A stretch of DNA of 64,000 nucleotides from JAWSVE01 sp050789445. GTDB taxonomy: Bacteria; Pseudomonadota; Gammaproteobacteria; Pseudomonadales; Cellvibrionaceae. How positions within the stretch are numbered: position 1 is the stretch's first letter; every line of letters starts with the position of its first letter. Both the position numbers and the translations under genes were made by a program. A model generated the notes under the pieces. That model searched no databases and was not told where the DNA came from. It was given only the letters and a program-made list of their open reading frames with translations. This document shows positions 55,102 through 64,000 of this stretch, piece by piece. The stretch covers positions 2,232,001-2,296,000 of the forward strand of contig JAILXR010000001.1 in the NCBI GenBank assembly GCA_050789445.1. The letters are read 5' to 3'.

Positions 55102-55266
55102 TCAGCCATTTATGGAATAACCATTTGGGAAAGCCAAATGCATTTGACCAATATCAATATCCATAACTTTTTGGAATTCATCATCAGGGATATCTTGAGA
55201 TGAACTAAAAGAAACATTCTGTTCCGAATTGCAAACAAAGACACTAGCTTTTTCCACAGTATTCAA
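55102..55266 (-). CDS. Possible small ORF, 54 codons
   Basis: A minus-strand frame from TTG at 55266 would give MNTVEKASVFVCNSEQNVSF and end in HLAFPNGYSING. The composition looks protein-like and the frame does not overlap known genes, but the TTG start and lack of a ribosome binding site weigh against it. Not recognised. Might be a decayed 3' part of an older gene. Confidence 0.25.
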   Translation of the reverse strand: MNTVEKASVFVCNSEQNVSFSSSQDIPDDEFQKVMDIDIGQMHLAFPNGYSING

Positions 55267-55314
55267 TTGTTTTATCCGTTAGAGACATGAATGAAACTTT
55301 ATGTTCGAACTGGG

Positions 55315-56796
55315 CTAACTAATAACATTAGGGGGAGGATTAAAACCTTCACAAATATTTTTAAGTTTTTTTGAAAAATCTATTGCAGACTTATCCTGTA
55401 GATAAGGCGCTATAATTTGTACACCAACAGGCAGGCCGGTATCAGACAAACCTATTGGCGCCGATACGGCGGGTAGATAACTCACACCCGCTAAGGCTCC
55501 AACCCACGCCAGCAATTCTGCATATTCATGTTTTTTATTATTGATAAAAATGTCTTGGAAAAAGTTCATGTTCGTATCGATATGTTTAAATGCAGGAATT
55601 TGTGTGACAGGACTCAATAAAATATCGTAGTCCGCAAAAAAATCTTTCCATTTTTTTTGCAACTGATATCTATCTTCATTCGCGATCAACTGATCTCTTG
55701 CAGATAACAATGAATAGCGTACCAAATTAAATCCCCAGCGATCTTTAATGGCATCTGGAAAGTTCTCTATCGTATTTTTTCGAGTCTCATATTCCTCATC
55801 AGTCATACCTACTAAACTACTACATGCCAACAGCCGAAGATAAACATCCGCTGCTTCAGCCAACGTAAAATCCGGTCTCGCATTTCGGTTAACTGTTACA
55901 CCTACTTTCTCAAGCTCTCTGATTGTATCTTCAAGCTTTTGCTTTACTGTATCGTCGACTGGAAATGACTCATCATCAATCCAGGCCGCCACACGGTAAT
56001 CTGATAGATTTTTAATTGTCGGTTGTGGCAATTCTAATTGCCATGCTGACGCATCATTAGCGGTTGGCGCGGCAAGAACATCCAATAAAAAATCTAAATC
56101 CTCTGCACTTCGCGCCATCGGGCCAACACAACTAATATCCCGAGGGGATAACTGATCACGCAAACTAGAAATTAAACCTGATGTCGGCACAATGCCAAAC
56201 GATGGCTTGATCGTATAAATTCCGCAAAAACTGGCTGGCGTTCTTAACGACCCTCCTACATCACTACCGAGTTCAAACGCTGTCAGCCCGGCTGCTGTTG
56301 CAGCCGCAGAACCTCCGCTCGATCCCCCAGATGTTCGCGATACGTCCCATGGATTATTTGTCATACCAAACACTTTATTATTCGTTTGAATATCTGCTGC
56401 AAACCGTGGGGTGTTTGACTTACCAAAAACAAATGCGCCAGCATCAATAACCCGCTGAACTGGCACTGCGTTTTCAGTAGGAATGTTTTCAGATAATTCT
56501 TCAGCTCCGGCGGTACTTCTCAAGCCTTTAGTTTTAAAGGTATCTTTTACCGTAATAGGCAAACCATGTAACGGGCCAATGAATTGATTATTCGCGGCAA
56601 GATCATCTAATTTTTTTGCTCGGCGACGGGCCGATTCAAAGTCAGTAGTGACAATTGCATTTAAGCTAGGATTATAAATCTTGCAATTTTTTTCGTATTC
56701 CTCAAGCAACTCTAAAGAAGATATTTTTTTCTTTCTGATACTTTTTGCTAAAGAAATAGCCGACTCAAAGCGGAAATTTAACGGTAATGATGCCAT
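55315..56796 (-). CDS. Amidase (amidase-signature family)
   Basis: A 493-residue enzyme of the amidase-signature family. The catalytic Lys is in ITVKDTFKTKG (K84), the cis-Ser in RTSGGSSGGSAAA (about 159) and the nucleophile Ser in GSDVGGSLRTPA (about 183). All are present. Such enzymes hydrolyse amides, including nitrile-derived ones, or act in transfer of amide nitrogen; the substrate here is unknown. A glutathione S-transferase gene lies 58 bases upstream on the same strand, suggesting a shared operon. Confidence 0.9.
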   Translation of the reverse strand: MASLPLNFRFESAISLAKSIRKKKISSLELLEEYEKNCKIYNPSLNAIVTTDFESARRRAKKLDDLAANNQFIGPLHGLPITVKDTFKTKGLRSTAGAEELSENIPTENAVPVQRVIDAGAFVFGKSNTPRFAADIQTNNKVFGMTNNPWDVSRTSGGSSGGSAAATAAGLTAFELGSDVGGSLRTPASFCGIYTIKPSFGIVPTSGLISSLRDQLSPRDISCVGPMARSAEDLDFLLDVLAAPTANDASAWQLELPQPTIKNLSDYRVAAWIDDESFPVDDTVKQKLEDTIRELEKVGVTVNRNARPDFTLAEAADVYLRLLACSSLVGMTDEEYETRKNTIENFPDAIKDRWGFNLVRYSLLSARDQLIANEDRYQLQKKWKDFFADYDILLSPVTQIPAFKHIDTNMNFFQDIFINNKKHEYAELLAWVGALAGVSYLPAVSAPIGLSDTGLPVGVQIIAPYLQDKSAIDFSKKLKNICEGFNPPPNVIS

Positions 56797-56854
56797 CTAT
56801 GAACCTACAATTATATTATTTTAGTTTTTAGAGTGGTTGCTTTATTCAGTTGAC

Positions 56855-57487
56855 CTATTCGGTTAATGCATCCTGCCAGGGCTTATATTTTTTCATGACA
56901 GCACTAAACATATCGGACTCTAAAATATTTTCTAGCCACTGTTTCAAATATGAATATTCTGTTTGATCGAACCACGCTTTATCAACGAAAGCAAATTGTC
57001 GAACAAATGGGAATATAGCGACATCAACAACAGAAAATTTTGAAGACGACAAATAGGCATGCTGCTTTAGCAGGCTATTAAGCGTGTCTAAAAATTCCTC
57101 TGCCTTTTCCCGGTAAAAAGTCTGGGAGTTATTAGGGTATCTTTCAAAATATTTATATCTATCCAAATAATACTTAAAGCTCGTGTCATTTGCCTCTATC
57201 AGCTCTTGATTTTTCGTGCTCTCTAAATTTTTTCCCCAGCCATCTGGGTCACTTTCAGAAAGAGACCAATCAATTATCTCTCGGCTTTCCTCGATAACAA
57301 CTCCACCATCCAACACCAACACCGGAACAGTGCCTTTCGGAGAATAAGACAGCATTGATAGAGGTTTATTTTTTAAAACAACCTCCCGATGCTCGAAATC
57401 AATATTGGAATAATGCAAAACCATTCTCGCGCGAATGGCATAAGGACAGCGTCGAAAAGAATATAATATTGGGCGCGTATCTGCCAT
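56855..57487 (-). CDS. Glutathione S-transferase
   Basis: A 210-residue protein with a thioredoxin-fold N-terminal domain (SFRRCPYAIRARMVLHYSN, about 9-28; a catalytic Cys in the CPYA motif) and GTVPVLVLDGGVVIEESREIIDW (about 53-75), followed by an all-helical C-terminal domain. The Cys-type active site suggests an omega- or YfcG/YqjG-like enzyme rather than Ser/Tyr-type. Detoxification or thiol reduction is the usual role. It is on the same strand as the amidase gene downstream. Confidence 0.9.
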   Translation of the reverse strand: MADTRPILYSFRRCPYAIRARMVLHYSNIDFEHREVVLKNKPLSMLSYSPKGTVPVLVLDGGVVIEESREIIDWSLSESDPDGWGKNLESTKNQELIEANDTSFKYYLDRYKYFERYPNNSQTFYREKAEEFLDTLNSLLKQHAYLSSSKFSVVDVAIFPFVRQFAFVDKAWFDQTEYSYLKQWLENILESDMFSAVMKKYKPWQDALTE

Positions 57488-57614
57488 GAATGTTGCCAGT
57501 GAAGAATATTACAAACAAATAAAACATCTTTAACAAATAATCCCTTATGGATGGGATTCTGAATATTAAGGGCTTAAGATGACTACTTTATTCTCTGATC
57601 TCTTATAAAATATC

Positions 57615-58841
57615 TTAACTCAATTTTTTAAAAATCAATGAAGTGTTTATCCCACCAAAAGCAAAATTGTTTGTCATGACATAATCAGTGTCTAAATCAC
57701 GAGCCTGCCCCATGATGTAATCTAAGTCACCACAAGCGGGATCGATCTCTTTTAAATTTGCCGTCGCATGACACCAACCTTCTCGCATCATCTGAATAGA
57801 AACCCACGCCTCTAACGCGCCGCAAGCACCCAATGTATGGCCGGTAAAACTTTTAAAAGAACTAATCGGTGTTTTATTTCCGAAGACACGGAAAGTCGCT
57901 TGTGATTCAGCAACATCACCACGATCAGTTGCAGTACCATGAGCAGAAATATATCCAATATCTTTGGGCTGAATATTGGCATCCTCCAATGCTTTTTCCA
58001 TTGCGACTTGCATCGTTTCTGTTTTTGGCTGCGTAACGTGAGCGCCATCTGAATTTGTACCAAAACCGACTAGCTCTGCATAAATCCTTGCGCCACGTGC
58101 TTTTGCATATTCAAGCTCTTCTAGAATTAAAGTACCTGCACCTTCAGATATTACAAGTCCATCACGATGCTGATCAAACGGTTTGGGGGTTGTTTCTGGT
58201 GCATCGTTCAGTAAGCTAGTGGCAAATAACGTATCAAATACAGCCGCTTCTGTTGGGCATAATTCTTCAGCACCACCCGCTACCATTAGTAATTGTTTCC
58301 CACTTTGAATCGCTTCGTATGCATAACCGATTGCTTGACTACCCGATGTGCACGCACTTGAGGTTGTATGTATGCGTCCTTTTAACCCAAAAAAGACGCC
58401 AATATTGACAGGCGTAGTGTGTGACATCATCTTTATATAGGTATTTGCCGTTAAACCTTCAGTACTATGGTTTAACAACATATTACCAAAATCTTTTATC
58501 GCATCTGGTGTTCCGGTAGATGAACCATAGGCAACACCCATTCTTCCATCTTTTATGGTTTCGTCATTTAACAAACCCGCATCTTCTAGCGCGAGTTCCG
58601 CTGAGCGAGTTGCCATTAAAGCGACTCGCCCCATACTACGTGTCATTTTTCGATTGTAGTGCGGCGGTTTTTCAAAATCCGTTACAACACCTGCTAACCG
58701 TGTATTTAATCCCGCATAAATATCCCATTCATCCATTCGACGAATACCAGTGCGTAGATTTTTTAAATTATCTGACACTGTATTCCAATCGGATCCGATA
58801 GGAGAAATTCCAGCCATACCGGTAACAACAACGCGTTTCAT
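57615..58841 (-). CDS. Beta-ketoacyl-ACP synthase (ApeR-like, aryl-polyene cluster)
   Basis: I start at the ATG at 58841 (MKRVVVTGMAGIS), which overlaps the ketoreductase stop in a TAATG; a GTG at 58847 is also in frame. The 408-residue product keeps the KS triad: Cys in SSACTSGSQA (about 168), His in SAHGTATDRGD and His in SFTGHTLGACG. It is one of two ketosynthases in the cluster and matches ApeR in position. It probably elongates or primes the polyene chain. Full family length, no damage. Confidence 0.92.
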   Translation of the reverse strand: MKRVVVTGMAGISPIGSDWNTVSDNLKNLRTGIRRMDEWDIYAGLNTRLAGVVTDFEKPPHYNRKMTRSMGRVALMATRSAELALEDAGLLNDETIKDGRMGVAYGSSTGTPDAIKDFGNMLLNHSTEGLTANTYIKMMSHTTPVNIGVFFGLKGRIHTTSSACTSGSQAIGYAYEAIQSGKQLLMVAGGAEELCPTEAAVFDTLFATSLLNDAPETTPKPFDQHRDGLVISEGAGTLILEELEYAKARGARIYAELVGFGTNSDGAHVTQPKTETMQVAMEKALEDANIQPKDIGYISAHGTATDRGDVAESQATFRVFGNKTPISSFKSFTGHTLGACGALEAWVSIQMMREGWCHATANLKEIDPACGDLDYIMGQARDLDTDYVMTNNFAFGGINTSLIFKKLS

Positions 58842-59566
58842 TAGCACATACCGCCATTAACAGAAATAACCTGGCGAGTAATATACGCCGCATCTTCAGA
58901 CATTAGAAAATTGACTGTTGCCGCTACTTCCTCAGGCGTACCCATTCGGCGGGCAGGAATTAATTTCATAGCTTCCTCTAACTCTACCGCTTCAATCATA
59001 TCTGTCTCTATTAAACCCGGTGCCACACAGTTTACTGTAATTTTTCGTTTCGCTAATTCGAGCGCCAATGCTTTTGTTGCACCAATCAATCCAGCTTTTG
59101 ATGCACTGTAGTTTACTTGACCTCGATTACCCATAATTCCAGATACCGAAGACAGAACCACAATACGGCCCGGCTTGCGCCTTCGAACGAGCGGCATAGT
59201 CAAAGGATTGAGTACATTAAAAAAACCATCGAGATTGGAATGTACCACTAAATCCCAATCTTCTCCGCTCATGGCTGGAAACGCATTATCTCTCGCCAGC
59301 CCTGCGTTACATACCACGCCATAGTAAACTCCAAACTCTTCAACATCATCAATCAAAACTTGCGCTGCCGTCTCTCGGTCTAAAATATCAAACTGTAAGA
59401 TTCTTGCTGTTTGCCCCAAAGATTCGACGTCACTTTTTACAGCTTCAACTTCGTCAATTCCTTTTCGACAATGAAGAACGATATCGTATCCCTCTTTAGC
59501 CAAACGAAGTGCTATTGCCTTACCTATCCCTCGGCTTGACCCTGTCACAAATACTGTCTTACTCAT
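58841..59566 (-). CDS. fabG: 3-oxoacyl-ACP reductase (FabG/ApeQ-like)
   Basis: I favour the ATG at 59566 (MSKTVFVTGSSRGIG); the longer frame from 59611 lacks a good ribosome binding site. The 241-residue SDR has TGSSRGIG (about 8-15), NAG, the catalytic Ser in VLSSVSG, and YSASK (about 150), and ends VISVNGGMC. It uses NADPH to reduce beta-keto groups. Its position between ketosynthase and dehydratase genes matches ApeQ. It overlaps the next gene by a few bases. Confidence 0.93.
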   Translation of the reverse strand: MSKTVFVTGSSRGIGKAIALRLAKEGYDIVLHCRKGIDEVEAVKSDVESLGQTARILQFDILDRETAAQVLIDDVEEFGVYYGVVCNAGLARDNAFPAMSGEDWDLVVHSNLDGFFNVLNPLTMPLVRRRKPGRIVVLSSVSGIMGNRGQVNYSASKAGLIGATKALALELAKRKITVNCVAPGLIETDMIEAVELEEAMKLIPARRMGTPEEVAATVNFLMSEDAAYITRQVISVNGGMC

Positions 59567-59636
59567 AATCATCTCTAACTGATTTATTATTTTTTCAAAT
59601 TTAACTTTCAAGTATGTTAACGACTAGATAATTTTT

Positions 59637-60095
59637 TTAGCTTTTTTTATTAAAAGATAAAAACTCGTCAACATCGTCTGGCTGAAAAACATTGAGCACA
59701 CAAGTCACTATGACTCCAGAATCATCACTAATGGTGCAATTAAAAACACCGAGACCATTGACTGCTTGAAATTCTCGCTCGACATCAACAATCAAAGTTG
59801 TATTTTGCAAAAAGCAAGAAACCGAAGAATCATACTTTCGCGTACCGACAAGAAAACCAAGCTTTGCTTCACCACCTTTTGAGCGTTCTTGAGAACCAGA
59901 AAAGGCCGCTATACTTTGCGCCATATATTCGATGCCAACATAGGCCGGTATTTTTCCTTCAGTCAAAAATAACGAATTTTCATTAATCATGACCTTTGCT
60001 TTCAATGACTCTTTTCCTTTTTCTAGAATTTCATCTAGTAAGCTCATTGTTTTTTTATGTGGAACGACATCTTTCACTAAAAGCACGGCACTCAT
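59637..60095 (-). CDS. 3-hydroxyacyl-ACP dehydratase (ApeP-like hotdog protein)
   Basis: A 152-residue hotdog-fold protein. VLLVKDVVPHKKTMSLLDEIL (about 5-25) and ENSLFLTEGKIPAYVGIEYMAQSIAAFSG (about 40-68) match the FabA/FabZ-like dehydratases of aryl-polyene clusters, including the His in VPHKKT and the IEYMAQ helix. It removes water to make the conjugated double bonds. The gene order KS-DH-KR-KS is that of apeO-apeP-apeQ-apeR. Confidence 0.88.
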   Translation of the reverse strand: MSAVLLVKDVVPHKKTMSLLDEILEKGKESLKAKVMINENSLFLTEGKIPAYVGIEYMAQSIAAFSGSQERSKGGEAKLGFLVGTRKYDSSVSCFLQNTTLIVDVEREFQAVNGLGVFNCTISDDSGVIVTCVLNVFQPDDVDEFLSFNKKS

Positions 60096-60188
60096 ACAAC
60101 TAGACCTTTGTTTTTCTATTTTGTGGTGTTTTTAATTCGCTCATCACCTGACTAATGAATATCTATTTCTGGTTTTGCAACAATTGGA

Positions 60189-61487
60189 TTACTTTCCCTC
60201 GCTATTTTTGGAAAGCAGTAAACAAATATTATTTCCACCGAATGCAAAGGAATTACTAATAGCATGCTCAAAATTCTTGATTGATCGAACTGAGGAAATT
60301 AAATTAATCACAGGTAAAGTTTCATCCAGCTCACCATCCCATTGATGAAGAGGTAACTGATAGTTAGTTACTGCTTCTTTACCTGCTGGGTGACAATCCT
60401 CTGTACTACCCTGCAGCTTATTTTTTATGTCGGCCATAAAATCATTCTGCACGAAGGACAACCAACAAAAACCCGCCTCAATAGCACCTGCCGCACCAAG
60501 TGTATGACCAGTAAATCCTTTCGTAGAACTACAAGCTAAGTTCTCACCAAAGACAGCTTTAATCGCAGTACTTTCCATTTTATCATTTTGTTCGGTTGCT
60601 GTTCCGTGTAAATTTGCATACTGAACTTCGCCACATTTAACATTCGCATCTTCTAATGCTAAGTTAACGGCAGCAATAGCGCCTCTACCATCAGGTGCCG
60701 GTGCTGAAATATGATGAGCATCAGATGTTTCGCCCACGCCACTCAATAAAACAGGCCCAGATTCTCTACTCACCACAAACAATGCTGCGCCTTCACCAAT
60801 ATTAATCCCATGTCTATTTTTACTAAAAGGAACGCAAGGCTCATCGCTGACAGACTCTAATGCCGCAAACCCATTAACCGTTAATTCACACAACGCATCA
60901 ACACCACCCGCTATAACTATATCGCACCAATTATTTCGTAACATCCGTCTTGCGCTGGCCAATGCTTTTGCGCCAGAACTACATGCCGTAGAAATAGTGA
61001 TTGCAGGCCCATCAATCTTCAACCATTCAGCTAAACTTTCAGCTGGCGAAGACATCTCTTGTTGTTCATATTGATAATTTTTTGGCCAATCACCTGTTTT
61101 GACTTTAACGGCTAACGCTTTCTCGCCTTCGCGTATTCCGCTAGTACTTGCACCCAGTACAACACCAATACGTAAAGGGTTTGTATTTTTTAATTTTTCT
61201 TTTAGCGGTTTTTCAATTTGTTTTAATGCCGCTAGTAATAACTGGTTACTTCTTGTCTGCTGAGTCACCGGCAAGTGATCTACTGATGGTAAAACATTAT
61301 TAACCTGTCCCAATGACAACGGACGGCCGAGACTAAAAGCGTCTGTTGTCGTCAACGATTCGGCATCAGCTTCGCACCCATAAAACAGACGCTCGGCAAT
61401 TTCTTTTTTAGTATCACCAAGAGAGCACACTATTCCGAGATCATTAAGATAAACGGAAATCTTATTTTTAGAATCTAATTTTTGCAA
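60189..61487 (-). CDS. Beta-ketoacyl-ACP synthase (ApeO-like)
   Basis: A 432-residue ketosynthase. The catalytic Cys is in STACSSGAKAL (about 168), and His residues in NLHGTATEQND and GFTGHTLGAAG are in place. In E. coli, ApeO is the chain-extending ketosynthase that acts with a chain-length-factor partner (ApeC) encoded elsewhere in the cluster. The gene precedes the dehydratase by 93 bases and probably belongs to the same transcript. Confidence 0.9.
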   Translation of the reverse strand: MQKLDSKNKISVYLNDLGIVCSLGDTKKEIAERLFYGCEADAESLTTTDAFSLGRPLSLGQVNNVLPSVDHLPVTQQTRSNQLLLAALKQIEKPLKEKLKNTNPLRIGVVLGASTSGIREGEKALAVKVKTGDWPKNYQYEQQEMSSPAESLAEWLKIDGPAITISTACSSGAKALASARRMLRNNWCDIVIAGGVDALCELTVNGFAALESVSDEPCVPFSKNRHGINIGEGAALFVVSRESGPVLLSGVGETSDAHHISAPAPDGRGAIAAVNLALEDANVKCGEVQYANLHGTATEQNDKMESTAIKAVFGENLACSSTKGFTGHTLGAAGAIEAGFCWLSFVQNDFMADIKNKLQGSTEDCHPAGKEAVTNYQLPLHQWDGELDETLPVINLISSVRSIKNFEHAISNSFAFGGNNICLLLSKNSEGK

Positions 61488-61537
61488 AAAACTTCGTCCA
61501 ATATTAATGGCTTTTAACTTACCAACGCTATAGCCAA

Positions 61538-62218
61538 TTATTGCTTATCGGCAGCAATAATATTCAATGTTTCGACATCTAAAACCAATGGCATAACATG
61601 GCTAACTATGTGTATTTTTTGGGGGTACTTTGATTGCCAGAAGCTTGGTCGCAGTAAAGTTGGCTCCAACGATTGAACTGCTTCGCCTTTAGCAGTTCCG
61701 GATTTTTCAACACTGTTAATGTCTGAAAAATTTATATCCAATACATGATTTTTTTTATAAAAAAGAGATCTTGTGTTAAATGAGAATTTCATATCCCACA
61801 ACGAACTAAGTAAGGCTTTTCGAATACTATCTTCAGGCCAATGAGCTAATTGCATGTAACTAAAAACTGTTATTCCAGGAATTCTTTCTTCCAACAGTTC
61901 ACTATATTCCTCAGTAAATAAGTCGCCGTCATAATTCAGCGTTACTAATCGCTGCCCTGTTGGGGACAAACCCACCAAACTGATCTCTTCCTCTGATACC
62001 GCCCAAGCCGCCAACAACGTTTGGGATCTGCTGTCTGACTTTATAGACACGCGCTGTGTTATTTGTACACTGCCACCAAATTCTTGCGGTGACAGCAACG
62101 GTAGCGCTGGTAGTTCTTTTTGAGAGGAAACACCAACACAACCTATCAGTACTACAATGAAAAAACCTAAAAATAAAACTACGTAAAACTTAACCAATAA
62201 ATTTATGCAGTTCGACAT
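61538..62218 (-). CDS. DUF3261 lipoprotein (aryl-polyene cluster)
   Basis: A 226-residue exported lipoprotein with lipobox-like VLIGCVG near residue 27. The DUF3261 region (about 60-220) has LLAAWAVSEEEISLVGLSPTGQRLVTLNYDGD (about 67-98). DUF3261 lipoproteins occur in aryl-polyene clusters and are thought to help move or anchor the pigment in the outer membrane. The start overlaps the end of the upstream flavin enzyme gene by 16 bases, which points to translational coupling. Confidence 0.87.
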   Translation of the reverse strand: MSNCINLLVKFYVVLFLGFFIVVLIGCVGVSSQKELPALPLLSPQEFGGSVQITQRVSIKSDSRSQTLLAAWAVSEEEISLVGLSPTGQRLVTLNYDGDLFTEEYSELLEERIPGITVFSYMQLAHWPEDSIRKALLSSLWDMKFSFNTRSLFYKKNHVLDINFSDINSVEKSGTAKGEAVQSLEPTLLRPSFWQSKYPQKIHIVSHVMPLVLDVETLNIIAADKQ

Positions 62219-63483
62219 ACTTCGGCCAATGTATCCATTCGTCTTTCGCTGTCTTTGACATAAGGGTTTTTAGCGTCCCACGCGTAACCCGCTAAAATAG
62301 AACAAATCATTTCTCGAATTTTTATCGTTGGATTGGGCGCAAAGATAATATCTTGAAAGCGGCCATCGTACCAAGCTTCAACAAATACTCGAAAAGTATC
62401 AACACCAGCTCGTAAAGGTTCACCATATTCTTTTTGCCAATCGACTACTTCGCCTTTAAATTGTCGATCTAATAACTTCGACGCCATGCTCGCCGATTTC
62501 ATCGCAATAGTAACGCCCGAAGAAAAAACAGGATCAAGAAATTCACCCGCATTTCCAAGTAATGCAAAATTTTTCCCCCACAAACTAGTCACATCAGATG
62601 AGTATCCCGTTATTTGGCGTACTGGCGTATCAAATTTTGCATTACGCAATACTTTTTTTAGTGACGGTACTTGAGCAATAATGGTCTGTAATCTCTCCTC
62701 TGGGTTTTCAGGTAGCGCATCAAAAAACTCGTTTTTTGCAACGACGCCAAATGAGGATCTTCCATCAGAAAAAGGGATCAGCCAAAACCAAACGTCTTTA
62801 TGATCAGGATGAATAGTAATAAGAATTTTGTCTCGATCAAATTCTCCCGGAACAATATTATCTTCAACGTGTGTAAACAAAGACGCTCGTATTGGGAATG
62901 CACTAGGACGGTTTAAATCCAGTAACTTTGGTAAGATTCTTCCGAACCCACTGGCATCAAGCACATAACGACTGTGTAATTCATAATCATTCCCCTCTTC
63001 ATCTCTGGCACCCAAGACTGGAGTTTCACCTTCAATATCAATGCTGGATATTTCATGTCCCCACGCGATTGTCACACCTTTTTTTTCGGCTTCTTGAGCT
63101 AGCATGTGGTCAAAATCCGCTCGCCGAACTTGATAGGTTGTCGGAGGACCCTCTGAAAATTTTTCAGCGAAATTAAAATCTGTGTAGGACTCATCTCGAG
63201 CAAACGCTGCTCCATTTTTAAATTGAAAACCGAATTGCTCCGCCGAGGAATGAAGTGCATCAACCATATTCGCTTCTTCAAGAAATTTCATGCACTGCGG
63301 CAACAAACTCTCGCCGATAGAGAACCGTGGAAAGTGCTGCTTTTCAACAATGTGAACGCGATAGCCCTTTTGCACTAATAAAGCACCAGCAACACTTCCT
63401 GACGGACCTGCACCGATAATAACAACATCAATATCCTTCATGCTTGATGCTTGACCATTCGTACTTATTGCAGTGTTACTCAT
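62203..63483 (-). CDS. FAD-dependent oxidoreductase (halogenase-like, aryl-polyene cluster)
   Basis: A 426-residue flavoprotein. VVIIGAGPSGSVAGALL near 20-35 is the FAD dinucleotide fold, followed by VEKQHFPRFSIGESLLP (about 46-62), a signature shared with tryptophan halogenase-like and geranylgeranyl-reductase-like flavoproteins, and ALLGNAGEFLDPVFSSGV (about 305-322). No halogenase Lys/WxWxIP signature is evident, so it is more probably an oxidoreductase on the aryl-polyene or its lipid carrier. It overlaps the next gene by 16 bases. Confidence 0.87.
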   Translation of the reverse strand: MSNTAISTNGQASSMKDIDVVIIGAGPSGSVAGALLVQKGYRVHIVEKQHFPRFSIGESLLPQCMKFLEEANMVDALHSSAEQFGFQFKNGAAFARDESYTDFNFAEKFSEGPPTTYQVRRADFDHMLAQEAEKKGVTIAWGHEISSIDIEGETPVLGARDEEGNDYELHSRYVLDASGFGRILPKLLDLNRPSAFPIRASLFTHVEDNIVPGEFDRDKILITIHPDHKDVWFWLIPFSDGRSSFGVVAKNEFFDALPENPEERLQTIIAQVPSLKKVLRNAKFDTPVRQITGYSSDVTSLWGKNFALLGNAGEFLDPVFSSGVTIAMKSASMASKLLDRQFKGEVVDWQKEYGEPLRAGVDTFRVFVEAWYDGRFQDIIFAPNPTIKIREMICSILAGYAWDAKNPYVKDSERRMDTLAEVCRTA

Positions 63484-63597
63484 TTTATAATCTCGATGGT
63501 TTTTTAAATAAACATTTTGATTTTTTATCGTACTATTTTTTCTTTATCGCCACTAAATTGATGGTAATTAATCTGGCACCGTTAACTCTTATCGCTA

Positions 63598-64000
63598 TTA
63601 ACTTTTAGTACCATCAACAACTGTATCTTCGATAAAACACGGGGCTAACAACCAAACACCCACAATACCAAGAAGAACCGTTATACCAAATTGATGCAAT
63701 ACTGGCGTTTGACTTAAAGCTAACAGTCCAAACGCTAATAAAGTTGTCATTGCTGCCAGCGTCACTGCAACCCAGGTATGAATATTCCTCTGGCTTTCTC
63801 TAAGGAAAATACTTGCGTCCAAACCAATACCTAAAACTAACAACAAGGCTAACAAGTTAAAGATGTTAACCACAAAATCCCCTGCTGAAAGTACAGCCAA
63901 AGCTACAATGCTCGCAATAGCAGGAGCAGCAACTATACGCCAAACTTTAAGCCCGTATCTACCAAAAAGTATTAATATCACGATACCATAAGCAATCATC
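63598..64000 (-). CDS. MMPL/RND-type exporter, C-terminal part (cut by right edge)
   Basis: Only the last 130 residues or so are within the window; the gene runs past the right edge. The visible part has four hydrophobic segments (YGIVILILFGRYG, APAIASIVALAVLSAG, LLALLLVLGIGLDASIFLRES, VTLAAMTTLLAFGLLALSQTPVLHQFGI), with the GIGLDASIF pattern typical of MMPL-family exporters, and ends DTVVDGTKS. In aryl-polyene clusters the exporter (ApeK-like) is in the same order relative to the other genes. The rest should continue in the adjoining sequence. Confidence 0.85.
   Translation of the reverse strand, partial: MIAYGIVILILFGRYGLKVWRIVAAPAIASIVALAVLSAGDFVVNIFNLLALLLVLGIGLDASIFLRESQRNIHTWVAVTLAAMTTLLAFGLLALSQTPVLHQFGITVLLGIVGVWLLAPCFIEDTVVDGTKS

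Larger units (their letters stand above)
54944..55314. other. Intergenic region with terminator and possible small ORF
   Basis: The stretch separates the DUF481 gene and the convergent amidase gene. It holds the terminator at 54994-55029 and a possible small minus-strand ORF at 55102-55266. Otherwise nothing was recognised. Confidence 0.45.

Noticed and set aside
62203..63483. Active flavin halogenase
   Set aside because: The WxWxIP-type motif and catalytic Lys are not evident, so only a halogenase-like flavoprotein is claimed.
1..64000. CRISPR array, rRNA operon or insertion sequence
   Set aside because: No regular spacer-repeat structure, rRNA sequence or transposase-like frame was seen in the window.

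Overview
The window looks like part of a chromosome from an AT-rich, free-living and probably marine gammaproteobacterium. This rests on the gene families present: an aryl-polyene-type pigment cluster, a CusA/CusB copper efflux pair, a lipase with its dedicated foldase, S46 peptidase, DUF5916 protein, YfiR-type c-di-GMP signalling and many c-type cytochromes. Genus cannot be told from the sequence alone. There is no rRNA, no complete tRNA and no CRISPR array.

Left end (1-5000): an accessory, mobile-looking region. It holds a Cys-rich ORF cut by the window edge, a large RecB-like nuclease / RNase H-like / UPF1-like helicase fusion, an AlpA-type HTH protein, and a short sequence resembling the tmRNA T-arm that may be an integration scar, followed by a hairpin terminator.

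5000-21200: a minus-strand module of TonB-dependent receptor, YfiR and a membrane GGDEF-EAL protein (c-di-GMP control), then a beta-CASP MBL protein (+), a COG2509 flavoprotein, a copper/silver RND pump with a Met/His-rich adaptor tail and a small Cys/His protein upstream, and an S46 dipeptidyl-peptidase.

21200-33600: respiratory and redox accessory genes. A c-type cytochrome lipoprotein lies beside a perfect FNR/Anr box. DUF5916, alpha/beta hydrolase and DUF1499 genes follow on the plus strand. Then comes a dense minus-strand redox island: truncated haemoglobin, [2Fe-2S]-flavin reductase, a FAD/BFD/cytochrome-b fusion protein, an eleven-haem cytochrome, a DUF3365 haem protein and a small cytochrome c. 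Together these could carry electrons from NAD(P)H across the membrane to periplasmic haem proteins, with the globin suggesting NO or oxygen chemistry. This is the most system-like unexplained set in the window.

33900-46500: DUF2059 protein, DUF4442 hotdog plus polytopic membrane protein, small membrane protein, another cytochrome lipoprotein, decaying HiPIP and DUF1552 genes, a TetR regulator behind a perfect 20-bp inverted repeat, a DUF937/YidB-like protein, two MFS transporters, lipase plus foldase, and a CC0125-type lipoprotein.

46500-57500: a J-domain/TerB-like protein overlapping a J-like/SH3 membrane protein, DUF6164, a YadGH-type ABC-2 exporter, a diguanylate cyclase, an iron-ADH family protein, a DUF481 outer-membrane protein, an amidase and a glutathione S-transferase.

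57600-64000: the end of an aryl-polyene (APE)-like cluster in the order exporter (cut by the edge), flavin oxidoreductase, DUF3261 lipoprotein, ketosynthase, dehydratase, ketoreductase, ketosynthase, all on the minus strand. The acyl carrier proteins and the rest of the cluster would lie beyond the right edge.
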